A stretch of 13,164 nucleotides of DNA from an uncultured Pseudomonadota bacterium (GTDB taxonomy: Bacteria; Myxococcota_A; UBA796; UBA9615): NCBI GenBank assembly GCA_937907595.1, contig CALCXL010000794.1:1-13164 (forward strand). Direction: 5' to 3'. Under the pieces are notes generated by a model. It searched no databases. It was not told where the DNA came from and saw only the letters and a program-made list of their open reading frames with translations. This document shows, piece by piece, positions 1 through 6,327 of the stretch. The first letter of the stretch is position 1; the number at the start of each line of letters is the position of its first letter. Both the position numbers and the translations under genes were made by a program.

Positions 1-222
1 GGACGCCGCGAAGAGCAGCATCTCCGCCACGGGCTTCATGCCGACTTGATCGCGGTCCAGGAGGATCGCCCTCACGCGATCGCCCAAAGTGGTCCCCCCG
101 GGCTCCCGCACCGAGACGACCTCCCGGCCGACCGCCTCCAGGGCCGACGCCAGGCGCGCCACCTGCGTGGACTTGCCCGACCCCTCCACGCCTTCGAACG
201 CGACGAACACCCCGACGGGCAT
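1..222 (-). CDS. tmk: Thymidylate kinase, N-terminal part (cut by window edge)
   Basis: dTMP kinase phosphorylates dTMP to dTDP with ATP in the cytoplasm, a required step of dTTP synthesis. The 74 visible codons begin at ATG 222-220. They carry the P-loop EGVEGSGKST (residues 10-19), the family motif REPGGT (39-44), which lines the dTMP site, and the following helix with AEMLLFAAS (66-74), as in bacterial Tmk. The start is fixed by a strong ribosome site GGGAGGA (234-228), five bases upstream, and by the usual short N-terminus before the P-loop. The lid region, the DR(Y/H) motif and the C-terminus lie outside the window. It follows the JAMM protease gene by 38 bases on the same strand and is probably the last visible gene of the minus-strand operon. 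The identification is secure despite the truncation. Confidence 0.93.
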   Translation of the reverse strand, partial: MPVGVFVAFEGVEGSGKSTQVARLASALEAVGREVVSVREPGGTTLGDRVRAILLDRDQVGMKPVAEMLLFAAS

Positions 223-260
223 GAGGTTCCTCCCGGTCTACGGGCCGCCGAATCGGGGCC

Positions 261-689
261 TCAGAGAGCGGGCGACTGTAGCACGTCGCCCTGTTCTTCC
301 GACTCCACGAGCAGGGCCTGAAGCCCGCCGTCGCCGGCCCGAAACGCACGGATCGAGCGCCCCACCACCAGCCACAGGCTGCCGGGCCACGCCTTCGCCG
401 CGGCGTGGTCGGCGGGGGAGGGGGCGCAGTCGCCGCCGGGGTGGCTGTGCCAGGGCCCCAGCACCTCCAGCCCCTCGGACACGGCGCGGTCCCGGGCGAC
501 CAGGAGATCCAGCGCGTCGATGAGAAAACGCCCCGCGGGCCCACGGTTGATCGCGGGGTGCAGAGCGAGCAGCGAGGGCGGCTCACGGCGCCCGATCAGC
601 AGGCCGCAGGCCTCGTGAGGGCGGGCCTCCTCGGCCTGCTCACGCAGCTCACGCAGCAGCGGTGCAGGGAGGTGCAGGGTGACGCTCAC
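261..689 (-). CDS. JAMM/MPN+ (M67) metallopeptidase, stand-alone
   Basis: This 142-residue protein is a single JAMM domain, a zinc isopeptidase/peptidase fold related to Rpn11/Csn5 and to bacterial enzymes that trim ubiquitin-like sulfur carriers. The full metal signature is visible: Glu26 in HEACGLLIG, then His81 and His83 in WHSHP, Ser91 and Asp94 in SPAD. The spacing H-x-H-x7-S-x2-D is exactly canonical, so it is predicted to be active. There is no signal peptide or membrane segment, which suggests a cytoplasmic enzyme. The start is GTG (689-687). Its Shine-Dalgarno-like GAGGG overlaps the stop codon of the upstream CXXC gene seven bases away, suggesting translational coupling. Known bacterial members act on CysO/ThiS/MoaD-type carriers or on E1-fused systems, but none of those partners is encoded here, so the substrate is unknown. 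The family call is strong; the role is open. Confidence 0.87.
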   Translation of the reverse strand: MSVTLHLPAPLLRELREQAEEARPHEACGLLIGRREPPSLLALHPAINRGPAGRFLIDALDLLVARDRAVSEGLEVLGPWHSHPGGDCAPSPADHAAAKAWPGSLWLVVGRSIRAFRAGDGGLQALLVESEEQGDVLQSPAL

Positions 690-696
690 GGGGCCC

Positions 697-1314
697 TCAA
701 GACGAGACGGGAACCGCCCGCAGGAAGCTCACGCCCAGATCCTGCAGCGCCTGCCAGGCCGCTTCGCTCACGAAGGTGGTGTGCCGCCACCCGGGCACCG
801 CCACCACGTCGCCCTCGTGCCCCTCGCCCGTGAGCACGCCGGCCCAGGGCTCTGAGAGCTCGCCCGGGATCCGCCCGCAGTCCGCGCAGACCGCCCGGTC
901 GTCGCCGTCCACGTCCACGATCCGTCCGCAGGTCCCCGTGGGAAACAGCGCCAGCCAGGCCGGTCCAGCCACGGGGCCGCCCAGGGTCGAGGGAGCGTCC
1001 ACCGGCTCCTCGTCCACGGTCTCGACGGTGATCGGGTGGGCCTCGAAGGACGTGATCCCCCGGGCCCGAAGCCCGTCGGCGACCTGGGGGGAGACGATGA
1101 GGATCGGGCTGGCCGCGGGCAGGACCCCGACACCGAAGACGGACCAGCCGTCCTCAGGCGCGTCGACGTCCACGGCCAGGGGGCCCGGGACGGGGTCGAA
1201 CCAGGTGGTGCGGCAGCCATCGCAGTGCCACCGACGCTCCTCGCCCCGGGACGCGGTGACGTAGGGGCCATCCACCTCCTCGGAGTCCAGTTCGAGGCGC
1301 AGGAAGCGGGTCAT
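697..1314 (-). CDS. Double-CXXC protein, possibly Myxococcus double-CXXCG (SitI6-like) family
   Basis: This is a 205-residue soluble protein of uncertain function. Visible features are a first pair Cys31-x2-Cys34 in WHCDGC, a lone Cys129, and a second pair Cys143-x2-Cys146-Gly147-Arg148. The C-terminal stretch (about residues 169-200) has an aromatic/hydrophobic pattern ending VSEAAWQALQDLGVSFL. The order (early CXXC followed by W, late CXXCGR, then a 'T-x-FVSE...aL..LG' tail) resembles, from memory, the Myxococcus xanthus double-CXXCG paralogous family, which includes SitI6-type immunity proteins against TraA/B-delivered SitA lipoprotein toxins. The first motif here lacks the following Gly (CDGCR). 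The cysteines probably bind one zinc. The gene starts at ATG 1314, ten bases after the sppA stop with no clear ribosome site, so it may depend on coupling. No toxin gene is adjacent, so an immunity role is not supported by context. It is a real gene by operon position; the family assignment is tentative. Confidence 0.75.
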   Translation of the reverse strand: MTRFLRLELDSEEVDGPYVTASRGEERRWHCDGCRTTWFDPVPGPLAVDVDAPEDGWSVFGVGVLPAASPILIVSPQVADGLRARGITSFEAHPITVETVDEEPVDAPSTLGGPVAGPAWLALFPTGTCGRIVDVDGDDRAVCADCGRIPGELSEPWAGVLTGEGHEGDVVAVPGWRHTTFVSEAAWQALQDLGVSFLRAVPVSS

Positions 1315-1324
1315 CGGCGGGGCT

Positions 1325-3349
1325 TCAGCGCAGGTCCAGGTGGTACGGCGCCATGAGCACCGGCTCCCCCGAAGCCACCAGCGGCGCGACGTCGAGCAGA
1401 CGCCGGATCGACGCGGTGGGGTCCCCGGCGGGTCCGCGCACAGACACCGCGTCCAGCAGGCCGCTCCGGCTCAGCAGGGCCTGCAGGCTGGTGCCGGCCC
1501 CCCTCTCCAGCAGCCGCTCCAGGGGGCTGAGCTGGCGTGGGAGCAGGACCAGGCTGGCGTCGCCGGTGATGCCCGCCTTCTCCTTGGCGATCTTGAGGGC
1601 CGTGCGGAAGTTGCCCAGCTCGTCCACCAGGCCGACCTCACGCGCCTGGGCGCCGGTCCAGACCCGGCCCTGGGCGTGCTCGTGGATGGCCAGGGGGGAC
1701 ACGCCGCGGCCTTCACCGGCCTTGGTGATGAAGGTCTCGTAGAACTCGTCGATGAACTCGCTGAACTTCTTGTGTCCCTGCTCGCCCAGACCTCGGTCCG
1801 ACGCGAAGAGATCGGCCATGGCGCCGCGCTGGACCTCGTCCGTGCGCATGCCCAGCTTCTCGTAGAGCCCGCCCAGGTTGTACTTGCCGCCGAACACGCC
1901 GATGGAGCCGGTGAGCGTCGTGGGCTGGGCCACGATCGCGTCGGCGCCCATGGAGATGTAGTAGCCGCCGCTGGCCGCGTAGTCGGACATGGTGACGACC
2001 ACGGGCTTGACCAGGCGGGCCAGGACCGCCTCCCTCCAGATGATGTCCGAGGCCAGACCGCTGCCGCCGGGGCTGTTCACGCGCAGGACGATCGCCTTGA
2101 TCGACTCGTCCTTGCGGGCCTTGCGGATCGCCGCGGCGATGGTGTCCGAGCCCATGCGCGCGCCGCTCATCCCACCTGCGGGCGAGCTGGCGCCGGACAT
2201 GATCTGCCCCTCGCAGAAGATGACGGCGACCTTCTTGCCCTTGCCCAGGCCCAGGGAAGACGGGCGCACGCGCGCGTACTCGCTGAGGCTGAGCAGATCC
2301 GGGTCCGGATCCTCGAAGCCCTCGCGCGCGTCCGCGTCGTCCTCGGCCACGGTGTCGCCGGCCTCCACTTCCGTGCTGTCCGGATCGTCGGCGGCGCCCG
2401 CCGCTGCGGAAGCGGGCTCCGGGGGGGCGGTCGGCGCGGCGTCGTCCACCAACACGTCGTCCGCGGGCGGGAGCGCGGACGGGGCCTCGTTGGCCAGCTC
2501 GTCCTGGAGGAGCAGGCCCAACCGGGGGGCGTCGGCGGGGATCGACTCGACCTCGTCGCCCTGGAGCTTCGCCATCAGCTGATCGCGGTAGAGCAGCCCA
2601 TCCAGGAGCCCCGCGCGTACGCCCGCGGCGGCGGTGAGCGGCGGGTCGTCGATGAGGGCCCGCACCGCGGCCTCGTCCATGCCCCGGCTGGAGGCGATGG
2701 CGCCAACGAACTCGTCGAACAGCGAGTCGGCCATGGAGTTGAGCATGGAGCGGAACGACGGCGACATCTGCTCGCTCGTCATGGGCTCGACCGCGCTCTT
2801 GTACTTGCCGGCCCGGGCGAAGTCGGCCTCCACCCCCAGCTTGTCCAAGGTGCCCTTGTAGAAGGTCACGCCAAAGTGCAGCCCGTTGACCAGGATCAGG
2901 CCGGCCGGCGCCATGTAGATCTCATCGCAGCCCGTGGCCAGCAGGTACTCCTTGTTGGAGGCCGACTCCATCCAGCAGATGACGGGCTTGCCCGAGTCCG
3001 TGGAGAAGCGGCGGAGCGCGTCGCGGAGCTCGAAGACCTTGGCGTAGCCGGTGCCCATGGCGCCTGGCTCCACCAGCACCCGCGCCACCCGGTCGTCCAC
3101 GGCCGCCTTGCGCAGCGCCGAGTCGTACTCGAGCATGGAAATGGACGTGCCGCCGGTGAACACCGCCAGCCCGTCGTCGGGCATGGGCTGCTCGGGCAGG
3201 GAGCCGCCGATCTGCAGCACCAGGGTGGAGCCGTCCTCCACGCTGCCGCCGCCGCCTCGCAGCATCGTGACGATGGCGACGACCGAGCCCACCAGGACCG
3301 CGACCAGGAAGAGGACCAGGACGAGGACGAGGGCTCTGCCGCGGTTCAT
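1325..3349 (-). CDS. sppA: Signal peptide peptidase SppA, long (67K) type
   Basis: SppA is a membrane-anchored serine peptidase that degrades signal peptides left in the membrane after secretion. The protein has 674 residues against about 618 in E. coli. An N-terminal membrane anchor spans roughly residues 6-29. Two homologous S49 domains follow, about 40-280 and 370-605. The Ser/Lys dyad of the long form is present: Lys184 in GKYKSAVEP (matching E. coli Lys209) and Ser460 in YAASGGYY (matching Ser409). SPGGSG (426-431) and the LTGSIGVFGG segment (479-488) are also conserved. Between the halves, about residues 287-352, lies an Asp/Glu/Ala/Pro-rich insert not usual for the family. ATG 3349 has GGAG five bases upstream. 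The gene follows ppiD by 55 bases, consistent with an envelope quality-control operon. The identification is firm; the insert is predicted to be disordered. Confidence 0.95.
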   Translation of the reverse strand: MNRGRALVLVLVLFLVAVLVGSVVAIVTMLRGGGGSVEDGSTLVLQIGGSLPEQPMPDDGLAVFTGGTSISMLEYDSALRKAAVDDRVARVLVEPGAMGTGYAKVFELRDALRRFSTDSGKPVICWMESASNKEYLLATGCDEIYMAPAGLILVNGLHFGVTFYKGTLDKLGVEADFARAGKYKSAVEPMTSEQMSPSFRSMLNSMADSLFDEFVGAIASSRGMDEAAVRALIDDPPLTAAAGVRAGLLDGLLYRDQLMAKLQGDEVESIPADAPRLGLLLQDELANEAPSALPPADDVLVDDAAPTAPPEPASAAAGAADDPDSTEVEAGDTVAEDDADAREGFEDPDPDLLSLSEYARVRPSSLGLGKGKKVAVIFCEGQIMSGASSPAGGMSGARMGSDTIAAAIRKARKDESIKAIVLRVNSPGGSGLASDIIWREAVLARLVKPVVVTMSDYAASGGYYISMGADAIVAQPTTLTGSIGVFGGKYNLGGLYEKLGMRTDEVQRGAMADLFASDRGLGEQGHKKFSEFIDEFYETFITKAGEGRGVSPLAIHEHAQGRVWTGAQAREVGLVDELGNFRTALKIAKEKAGITGDASLVLLPRQLSPLERLLERGAGTSLQALLSRSGLLDAVSVRGPAGDPTASIRRLLDVAPLVASGEPVLMAPYHLDLR

Positions 3350-3404
3350 GAGGACTCCAGACTGCGCTCTGGGTAAGGCCCCCAGGGGGACCGCGCCAGC
3401 TCGA

Positions 3405-4907
3405 TCACGCTCCGGCGGCGATGCGGATGACGGCCTCTTCCTTGAGCTGGGCCTTCCAGGCCTCCAGCGCGCGGGTCTGCTTGGTGCGCAGCAGCCGGTC
3501 GCGGATCGTGTCCTTCTCGTCGTCGAACTTCGTCATGTCCGCCTCCGACGATTCCTTGAGGCGCAGCACCGCAAAGCCGGTGGGCAGCTCGACGGGGGTC
3601 TTGGTGACGGCGCCGACCGCGGTGAGCGCGAAGGCGGCGGTGGCGGCCTCCGGCGCGCGCCCCAGCTTGGGCACGGTGCGGGCCTTCTGGTCGAACTCGC
3701 CCGTCTCCTGGATGCTCAGGCCCTGCTCGTCGAGCAAGGCCGCGGCGGCGTCCTCGTCCAGGCTGCCGTCCAGGGCGCCGACCAGACGAGCGGCGTAGGC
3801 CCGGGCCAGCTCCGGAGCCTTCTCCTCCTGGTACAGCTCCCGGGCGATCTCCAGGCGAGCATCCGCGAGGGCCTTGACCTCGGCCGGGAAGACCTCGTTG
3901 ACCAGGATGATGTGCAGGCCGTAGCGCGTCTCGACGATGCCGCTCAGCTCGCCAGGCTCCATATCGAAGGCGGCGTCGGAGAAGGGCTTGACCATGCGCT
4001 TGCTGTCGAACTTGCCCAGGTCGCCGCCGCGGGGGGCGCTGCTGTCCTCGCTGTTCGCCTTCGCCAGGGCTCCGAAGTCGGCGCCCTCAGCCTTCGCCTC
4101 CTCCAGGATCGCGGCCATGCGCTCACGCACGTTCGCGCGCGTCGCTTCATCGTCCTCTTCTTCGAACTTCAGGAGGATGTGCTGGGCCGACACCTGCTTG
4201 GCGGTGTTGTACTTCCGGTCGAAGTCGCGGTCGTAGCGCTCCTGGATCTCCGCGTCGTGGTCGCTGCCCCAGGCGGTGACCGCCGCGTCGTCGGCCTCCA
4301 CGGCGGTGGCGAAGGTCGACGTGTTCACGCGCAGGAACTCGACGTTCCGGGTGCTGTTCTCCTGGGTGTAGGCGTCCAGGATCTCCGCGGCCGAGACCTG
4401 GACCGACTCGCGCACCACGTCCTGCAGCGACTGCACCAGCAGCGACTCGCGCAGGGACTCCTGGAGCCGGCGCTCGGTCCGGCTGGCGTCCTCGCCCAGG
4501 TAGTCCTTGTAGGCCTTGAGGTCGAAGTTGCCCTCGTCGTCCTGGAAGCCCGGGTTCTCAATGACCGCCCGACGGAGCTCCTTGGGCGAGACGAGCAGAC
4601 CGGCCTGTGCGGCCGCCTGCAGCATCAGCCGCTGCTCGATGAGGTCGTCGATGACCTGCAGGCGCACGCGCTCGCGGTCCGCGTCCGTCATGTTCGGGTT
4701 GAACCGCTGTTGGAAGCGCACCTGCTGTCGCCACAGCTGGTTGACCTCCTGGTCGCGGATCGTCTCCCCGTTCACTTCTGCCACGAGCTCGGTGCGCGCC
4801 GAGTTCAGCGCCCCCGATCCGAAGAAGAAGACGAACACCGCCGCCAGGGCGAACAGCAGGAGCTTGCTGAAGAAGGAATCAGAGTTGTTGCGCAGGTAGC
4901 GAAGCAT
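3405..4907 (-). CDS. ppiD: PpiD-like membrane-anchored periplasmic peptidyl-prolyl isomerase/chaperone
   Basis: PpiD-type proteins sit at the inner membrane near the Sec exit and assist folding of newly exported proteins. The 500-residue product has a short cytoplasmic start (MLRYLRNNSD), one membrane anchor (about residues 14-33), a SurA/PpiD N-terminal chaperone region (about 40-200), one parvulin domain (about 239-337) and a helical C-terminal chaperone part. The parvulin domain shows the hallmarks SAQHILLKF, RGGDLGKF, MEPGELSG and YGLHIILV. I chose ATG 4907 because family members start just before this sequence. An in-frame GTG at 4937 would add ten residues, but it has no ribosome site and gives no usual family sequence. 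Even ATG 4907 has only a weak upstream AGAG. It is probably the first gene of the minus-strand operon, upstream of sppA. Parvulin domains of PpiD are often weakly active, so the chaperone role may dominate. The exact orthology (PpiD rather than another SurA-like protein) is inferred from topology. Confidence 0.9.
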   Translation of the reverse strand: MLRYLRNNSDSFFSKLLLFALAAVFVFFFGSGALNSARTELVAEVNGETIRDQEVNQLWRQQVRFQQRFNPNMTDADRERVRLQVIDDLIEQRLMLQAAAQAGLLVSPKELRRAVIENPGFQDDEGNFDLKAYKDYLGEDASRTERRLQESLRESLLVQSLQDVVRESVQVSAAEILDAYTQENSTRNVEFLRVNTSTFATAVEADDAAVTAWGSDHDAEIQERYDRDFDRKYNTAKQVSAQHILLKFEEEDDEATRANVRERMAAILEEAKAEGADFGALAKANSEDSSAPRGGDLGKFDSKRMVKPFSDAAFDMEPGELSGIVETRYGLHIILVNEVFPAEVKALADARLEIARELYQEEKAPELARAYAARLVGALDGSLDEDAAAALLDEQGLSIQETGEFDQKARTVPKLGRAPEAATAAFALTAVGAVTKTPVELPTGFAVLRLKESSEADMTKFDDEKDTIRDRLLRTKQTRALEAWKAQLKEEAVIRIAAGA

Positions 4908-4963
4908 GGGATCCCAGACTCTTATGTGGCTTCTCACGCGCGCGAGGCGGCGGAGGACGGGGG

Positions 4964-4992
4964 AGAATGACGGCGCGGGGCAGGGGAGTCAA
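4964..4992 (-). promoter_or_regulatory. Possible sigma70-type promoter for the ppiD-sppA operon
   Basis: On the minus strand, TTGACT (4992-4987) is followed after exactly 17 bases by CATTCT (4969-4964). The -35 matches five of six consensus bases; the -10 matches three, including the important A2 and T6. It would start transcription near 4957, leaving a leader of about 50 bases before the ATG at 4907. This is a sequence-match prediction only. Confidence 0.4.
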
Positions 4993-5033
4993 GGGCCCGG
5001 GCACGAGGGTGAGCGCGACGGGGCACATCCTGC

Positions 5034-5054
5034 AATCCGGAATCCGGAATCGGG
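5034..5054. repeat. Short tandem repeat, three 7-bp units
   Basis: AATCCGG occurs twice in direct succession (5034-5040, 5041-5047) and is followed by the variant AATCGGG (5048-5054). The array contains two TCCGGA palindromes seven bases apart. It lies between the two predicted divergent promoters, 71 bases upstream of the mreB -35 and 42 bases upstream of the ppiD -35. It could be a protein-binding site or a chance/slippage repeat. Confidence 0.6.
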
Positions 5055-5124
5055 GGCCGCGAACGGGCCCCACGGGGCTGCCTGCCAGCGTCGCCGCTTT
5101 TTCCCATGACCCCTCGATTTTCGA

Positions 5125-5153
5125 TTGACAGGCCCCTGAGCCAGCGGGAGACT
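5125..5153 (+). promoter_or_regulatory. Possible sigma70-type promoter for the mreB operon
   Basis: A perfect -35 TTGACA (5125-5130) is followed after 17 bases by GAGACT (5148-5153), which keeps A2, A4 and T6 of the -10 consensus. It sits in a locally AT-rich patch of an otherwise very GC-rich gap. Transcription would begin near 5160, giving a leader of about 120 bases before mreB. The -35 is convincing; the -10 is weak. Confidence 0.45.
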
Positions 5154-5270
5154 TCCCCCATCAGGGTCTCTCCTGGTAACTCTTGCCGACATAAGCGCGG
5201 ACCGCCCGCCGGGCCGCGTGGTGAACGCTCTCGTAGTGGCTGAGGGGGCTTCGCGTCCCCACGCAGATGC

Positions 5271-5275
5271 AGGTG
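5271..5275 (+). promoter_or_regulatory. Ribosome binding site that fixes the mreB start
   Basis: AGGTG is placed five bases before ATG 5281. It supports that start over the in-frame GTG at 5218, which would add 21 residues absent from MreB proteins. Confidence 0.6.
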
Positions 5276-5280
5276 CACAC

Positions 5281-6312
5281 ATGTTCAATGCGCTCTTCGG
5301 AATGTTCTCCAAGGACATCGCGATCGATCTCGGTACGGCGAATACGCTGCTGTACGTCAAGGGCAAGGGGATCGTCAGCAACGAGCCCTCGGTGGTGGCG
5401 GTGGCCACGACCCGCGGCGGGAACCCGCAGGTCGTCGCGGTCGGACACGAGGCCAAGATGATGCTGGGCAAGACCCCCGGCGAGATCCGGGCGGTGCGGC
5501 CCCTCAAGGACGGGGTCATCGCCGACTTCGCCGTGACGGAGGCCATGCTCCGCTACTTCATCCAGAAGGCCCACAACCGGCGGACCTTCGTGAAGCCGCG
5601 CATGGTGATCTGCATTCCCTTCGGCGTGACCGAGGTGGAGAAGCGGGCCGTGCGGGAGTCCGCGGAGAACGCCGGAGCGTCGGAGGTCTACCTGATCGAG
5701 GAGCCCCTGGCGGCAGCCATCGGCGCCAACCTGCCCATCACGGAGCCGTCGGGGAACATGATCGTCGACATCGGGGGCGGCACCACGGAGGTCGCGGTGA
5801 TCTCGCTGGCGGGCATCGTGCACAGCTGCTCGGTCAAGACCGGCGGGGATCGGCTGGACGACGCCGTCGCCGCCCACGTGCGCAAGCGCCACAACCTGCT
5901 GATCGGCGAGCGGACGGCCGAGCGCATCAAGATCGAGCTGGGGAACGCCTGGCCCGACGGCGACGTGCGGGTGATGGCGATCAAGGGCCGCGACCTCATG
6001 GACGGCATCCCCAAGGAGATCGAGATCGACTCCGACGAGATCCGCGAGGCCCTGGCCGAGCCGGTGCAGCTGATCGTGGAGGCCGTGCTGTCCACGCTGG
6101 AGCGCACGCCGCCGGAGCTGGCCGCGGACATCGTGGACAAGGGCATCGTGCTCGCCGGCGGCGGCGCCATGCTGCGAGGCCTGCCCGAGCTGCTGGCGGA
6201 TCGCACGGGACTCCCGGTGGTGGTCTGCGACGACCCGCTCTGCGCGGTGGCGATCGGCTCGGGCAAGGTCCTGGAGGAGATCGAGCTCCTGCGCAACGTC
6301 GCGTTCCACTAG
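5281..6312 (+). CDS. mreB: Rod shape-determining actin homologue MreB
   Basis: MreB polymerises with ATP into membrane-bound filaments that steer the lateral wall-synthesis complex. The 343-residue product is close to the usual length (about 347) and aligns along its length with E. coli MreB from memory. The short amphipathic N-terminus MFNALFGMFS, the phosphate-1 motif IDLGTANT (15-22), LIEEPLAAAIG (138-148), the phosphate-2 motif VDIGGGTTEVAV (162-173) and the adenosine motif LAGGGAMLRG (291-300) are all present. The ATG at 5281 is preferred over GTG 5218 because of the AGGTG site and because family members begin here. It is the first gene of the elongasome operon; mreC begins 15 bases after its stop, and the mreC ribosome site overlaps this gene's TAG. 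Nothing looks degraded. Only the upstream regulatory region is uncertain. Confidence 0.97.
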   Translation: MFNALFGMFSKDIAIDLGTANTLLYVKGKGIVSNEPSVVAVATTRGGNPQVVAVGHEAKMMLGKTPGEIRAVRPLKDGVIADFAVTEAMLRYFIQKAHNRRTFVKPRMVICIPFGVTEVEKRAVRESAENAGASEVYLIEEPLAAAIGANLPITEPSGNMIVDIGGGTTEVAVISLAGIVHSCSVKTGGDRLDDAVAAHVRKRHNLLIGERTAERIKIELGNAWPDGDVRVMAIKGRDLMDGIPKEIEIDSDEIREALAEPVQLIVEAVLSTLERTPPELAADIVDKGIVLAGGGAMLRGLPELLADRTGLPVVVCDDPLCAVAIGSGKVLEEIELLRNVAFH

Positions 6313-6327
6313 GGAGGCCCGGCGCGC

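Larger units (their letters stand above)
4908..5280. other. Divergent intergenic control region between ppiD and mreB
   Basis: These 373 bases separate the two divergent operons, and I see no credible gene in them. They contain a possible promoter for each direction, a 7-bp tandem repeat, and a locally T-rich patch (5098-5128) just upstream of the mreB promoter. Short GC-rich hairpins (GCCC/GGGC at 5067-5078 and GCTG/CAGC at 5077-5089) are present, but the T-run at 5098-5102 is not directly attached to either stem. The roughly 120-base leader predicted for mreB (about 5160-5280) is long enough for post-transcriptional control, but I recognise no known riboswitch in it. Confidence 0.75.

Noticed and set aside
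1340..3376. Long open frame (678 codons) antisense to sppA
   Set aside because: It mirrors sppA codon structure in a GC-rich genome. Its product is low-complexity (His/Arg/Gly/Ala-rich) with no family motifs, while sppA on the other strand has a complete active site.
3377..3389. CCCCCAGGGGG inverted repeat between ppiD and sppA
   Set aside because: The loop would be a single base, so only a short imperfect stem can form, and no T-run follows on the minus strand; it is likely chance in GC-rich DNA.
4908..4937. Ten-residue upstream extension of PpiD from GTG 4937
   Set aside because: No ribosome site precedes this GTG, and the family's typical N-terminus begins at ATG 4907.
3051..4970. Plus-strand open frame of 639 codons across sppA and ppiD
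   Set aside because: It is a shadow of two well-supported minus-strand genes. The product is repetitive and Leu/Val/Arg/Gln/Gly-rich without recognisable domains.
5067..5102. Hairpins followed by five Ts, resembling an intrinsic terminator on the plus strand
   Set aside because: The stems are only four pairs with small loops, the T-run is not adjacent to them, and no plus-strand gene lies upstream to terminate.
5174..5187. Sigma54-like element TGG...TTGC upstream of mreB
   Set aside because: Only eight bases separate the GG and GC dinucleotides where ten are required, and other consensus bases are missing.
5218..5280. N-terminal extension of MreB from GTG 5218
   Set aside because: The 21 extra residues have no counterpart in MreB, and ATG 5281 has a ribosome site plus the usual MreB amphipathic N-terminus.
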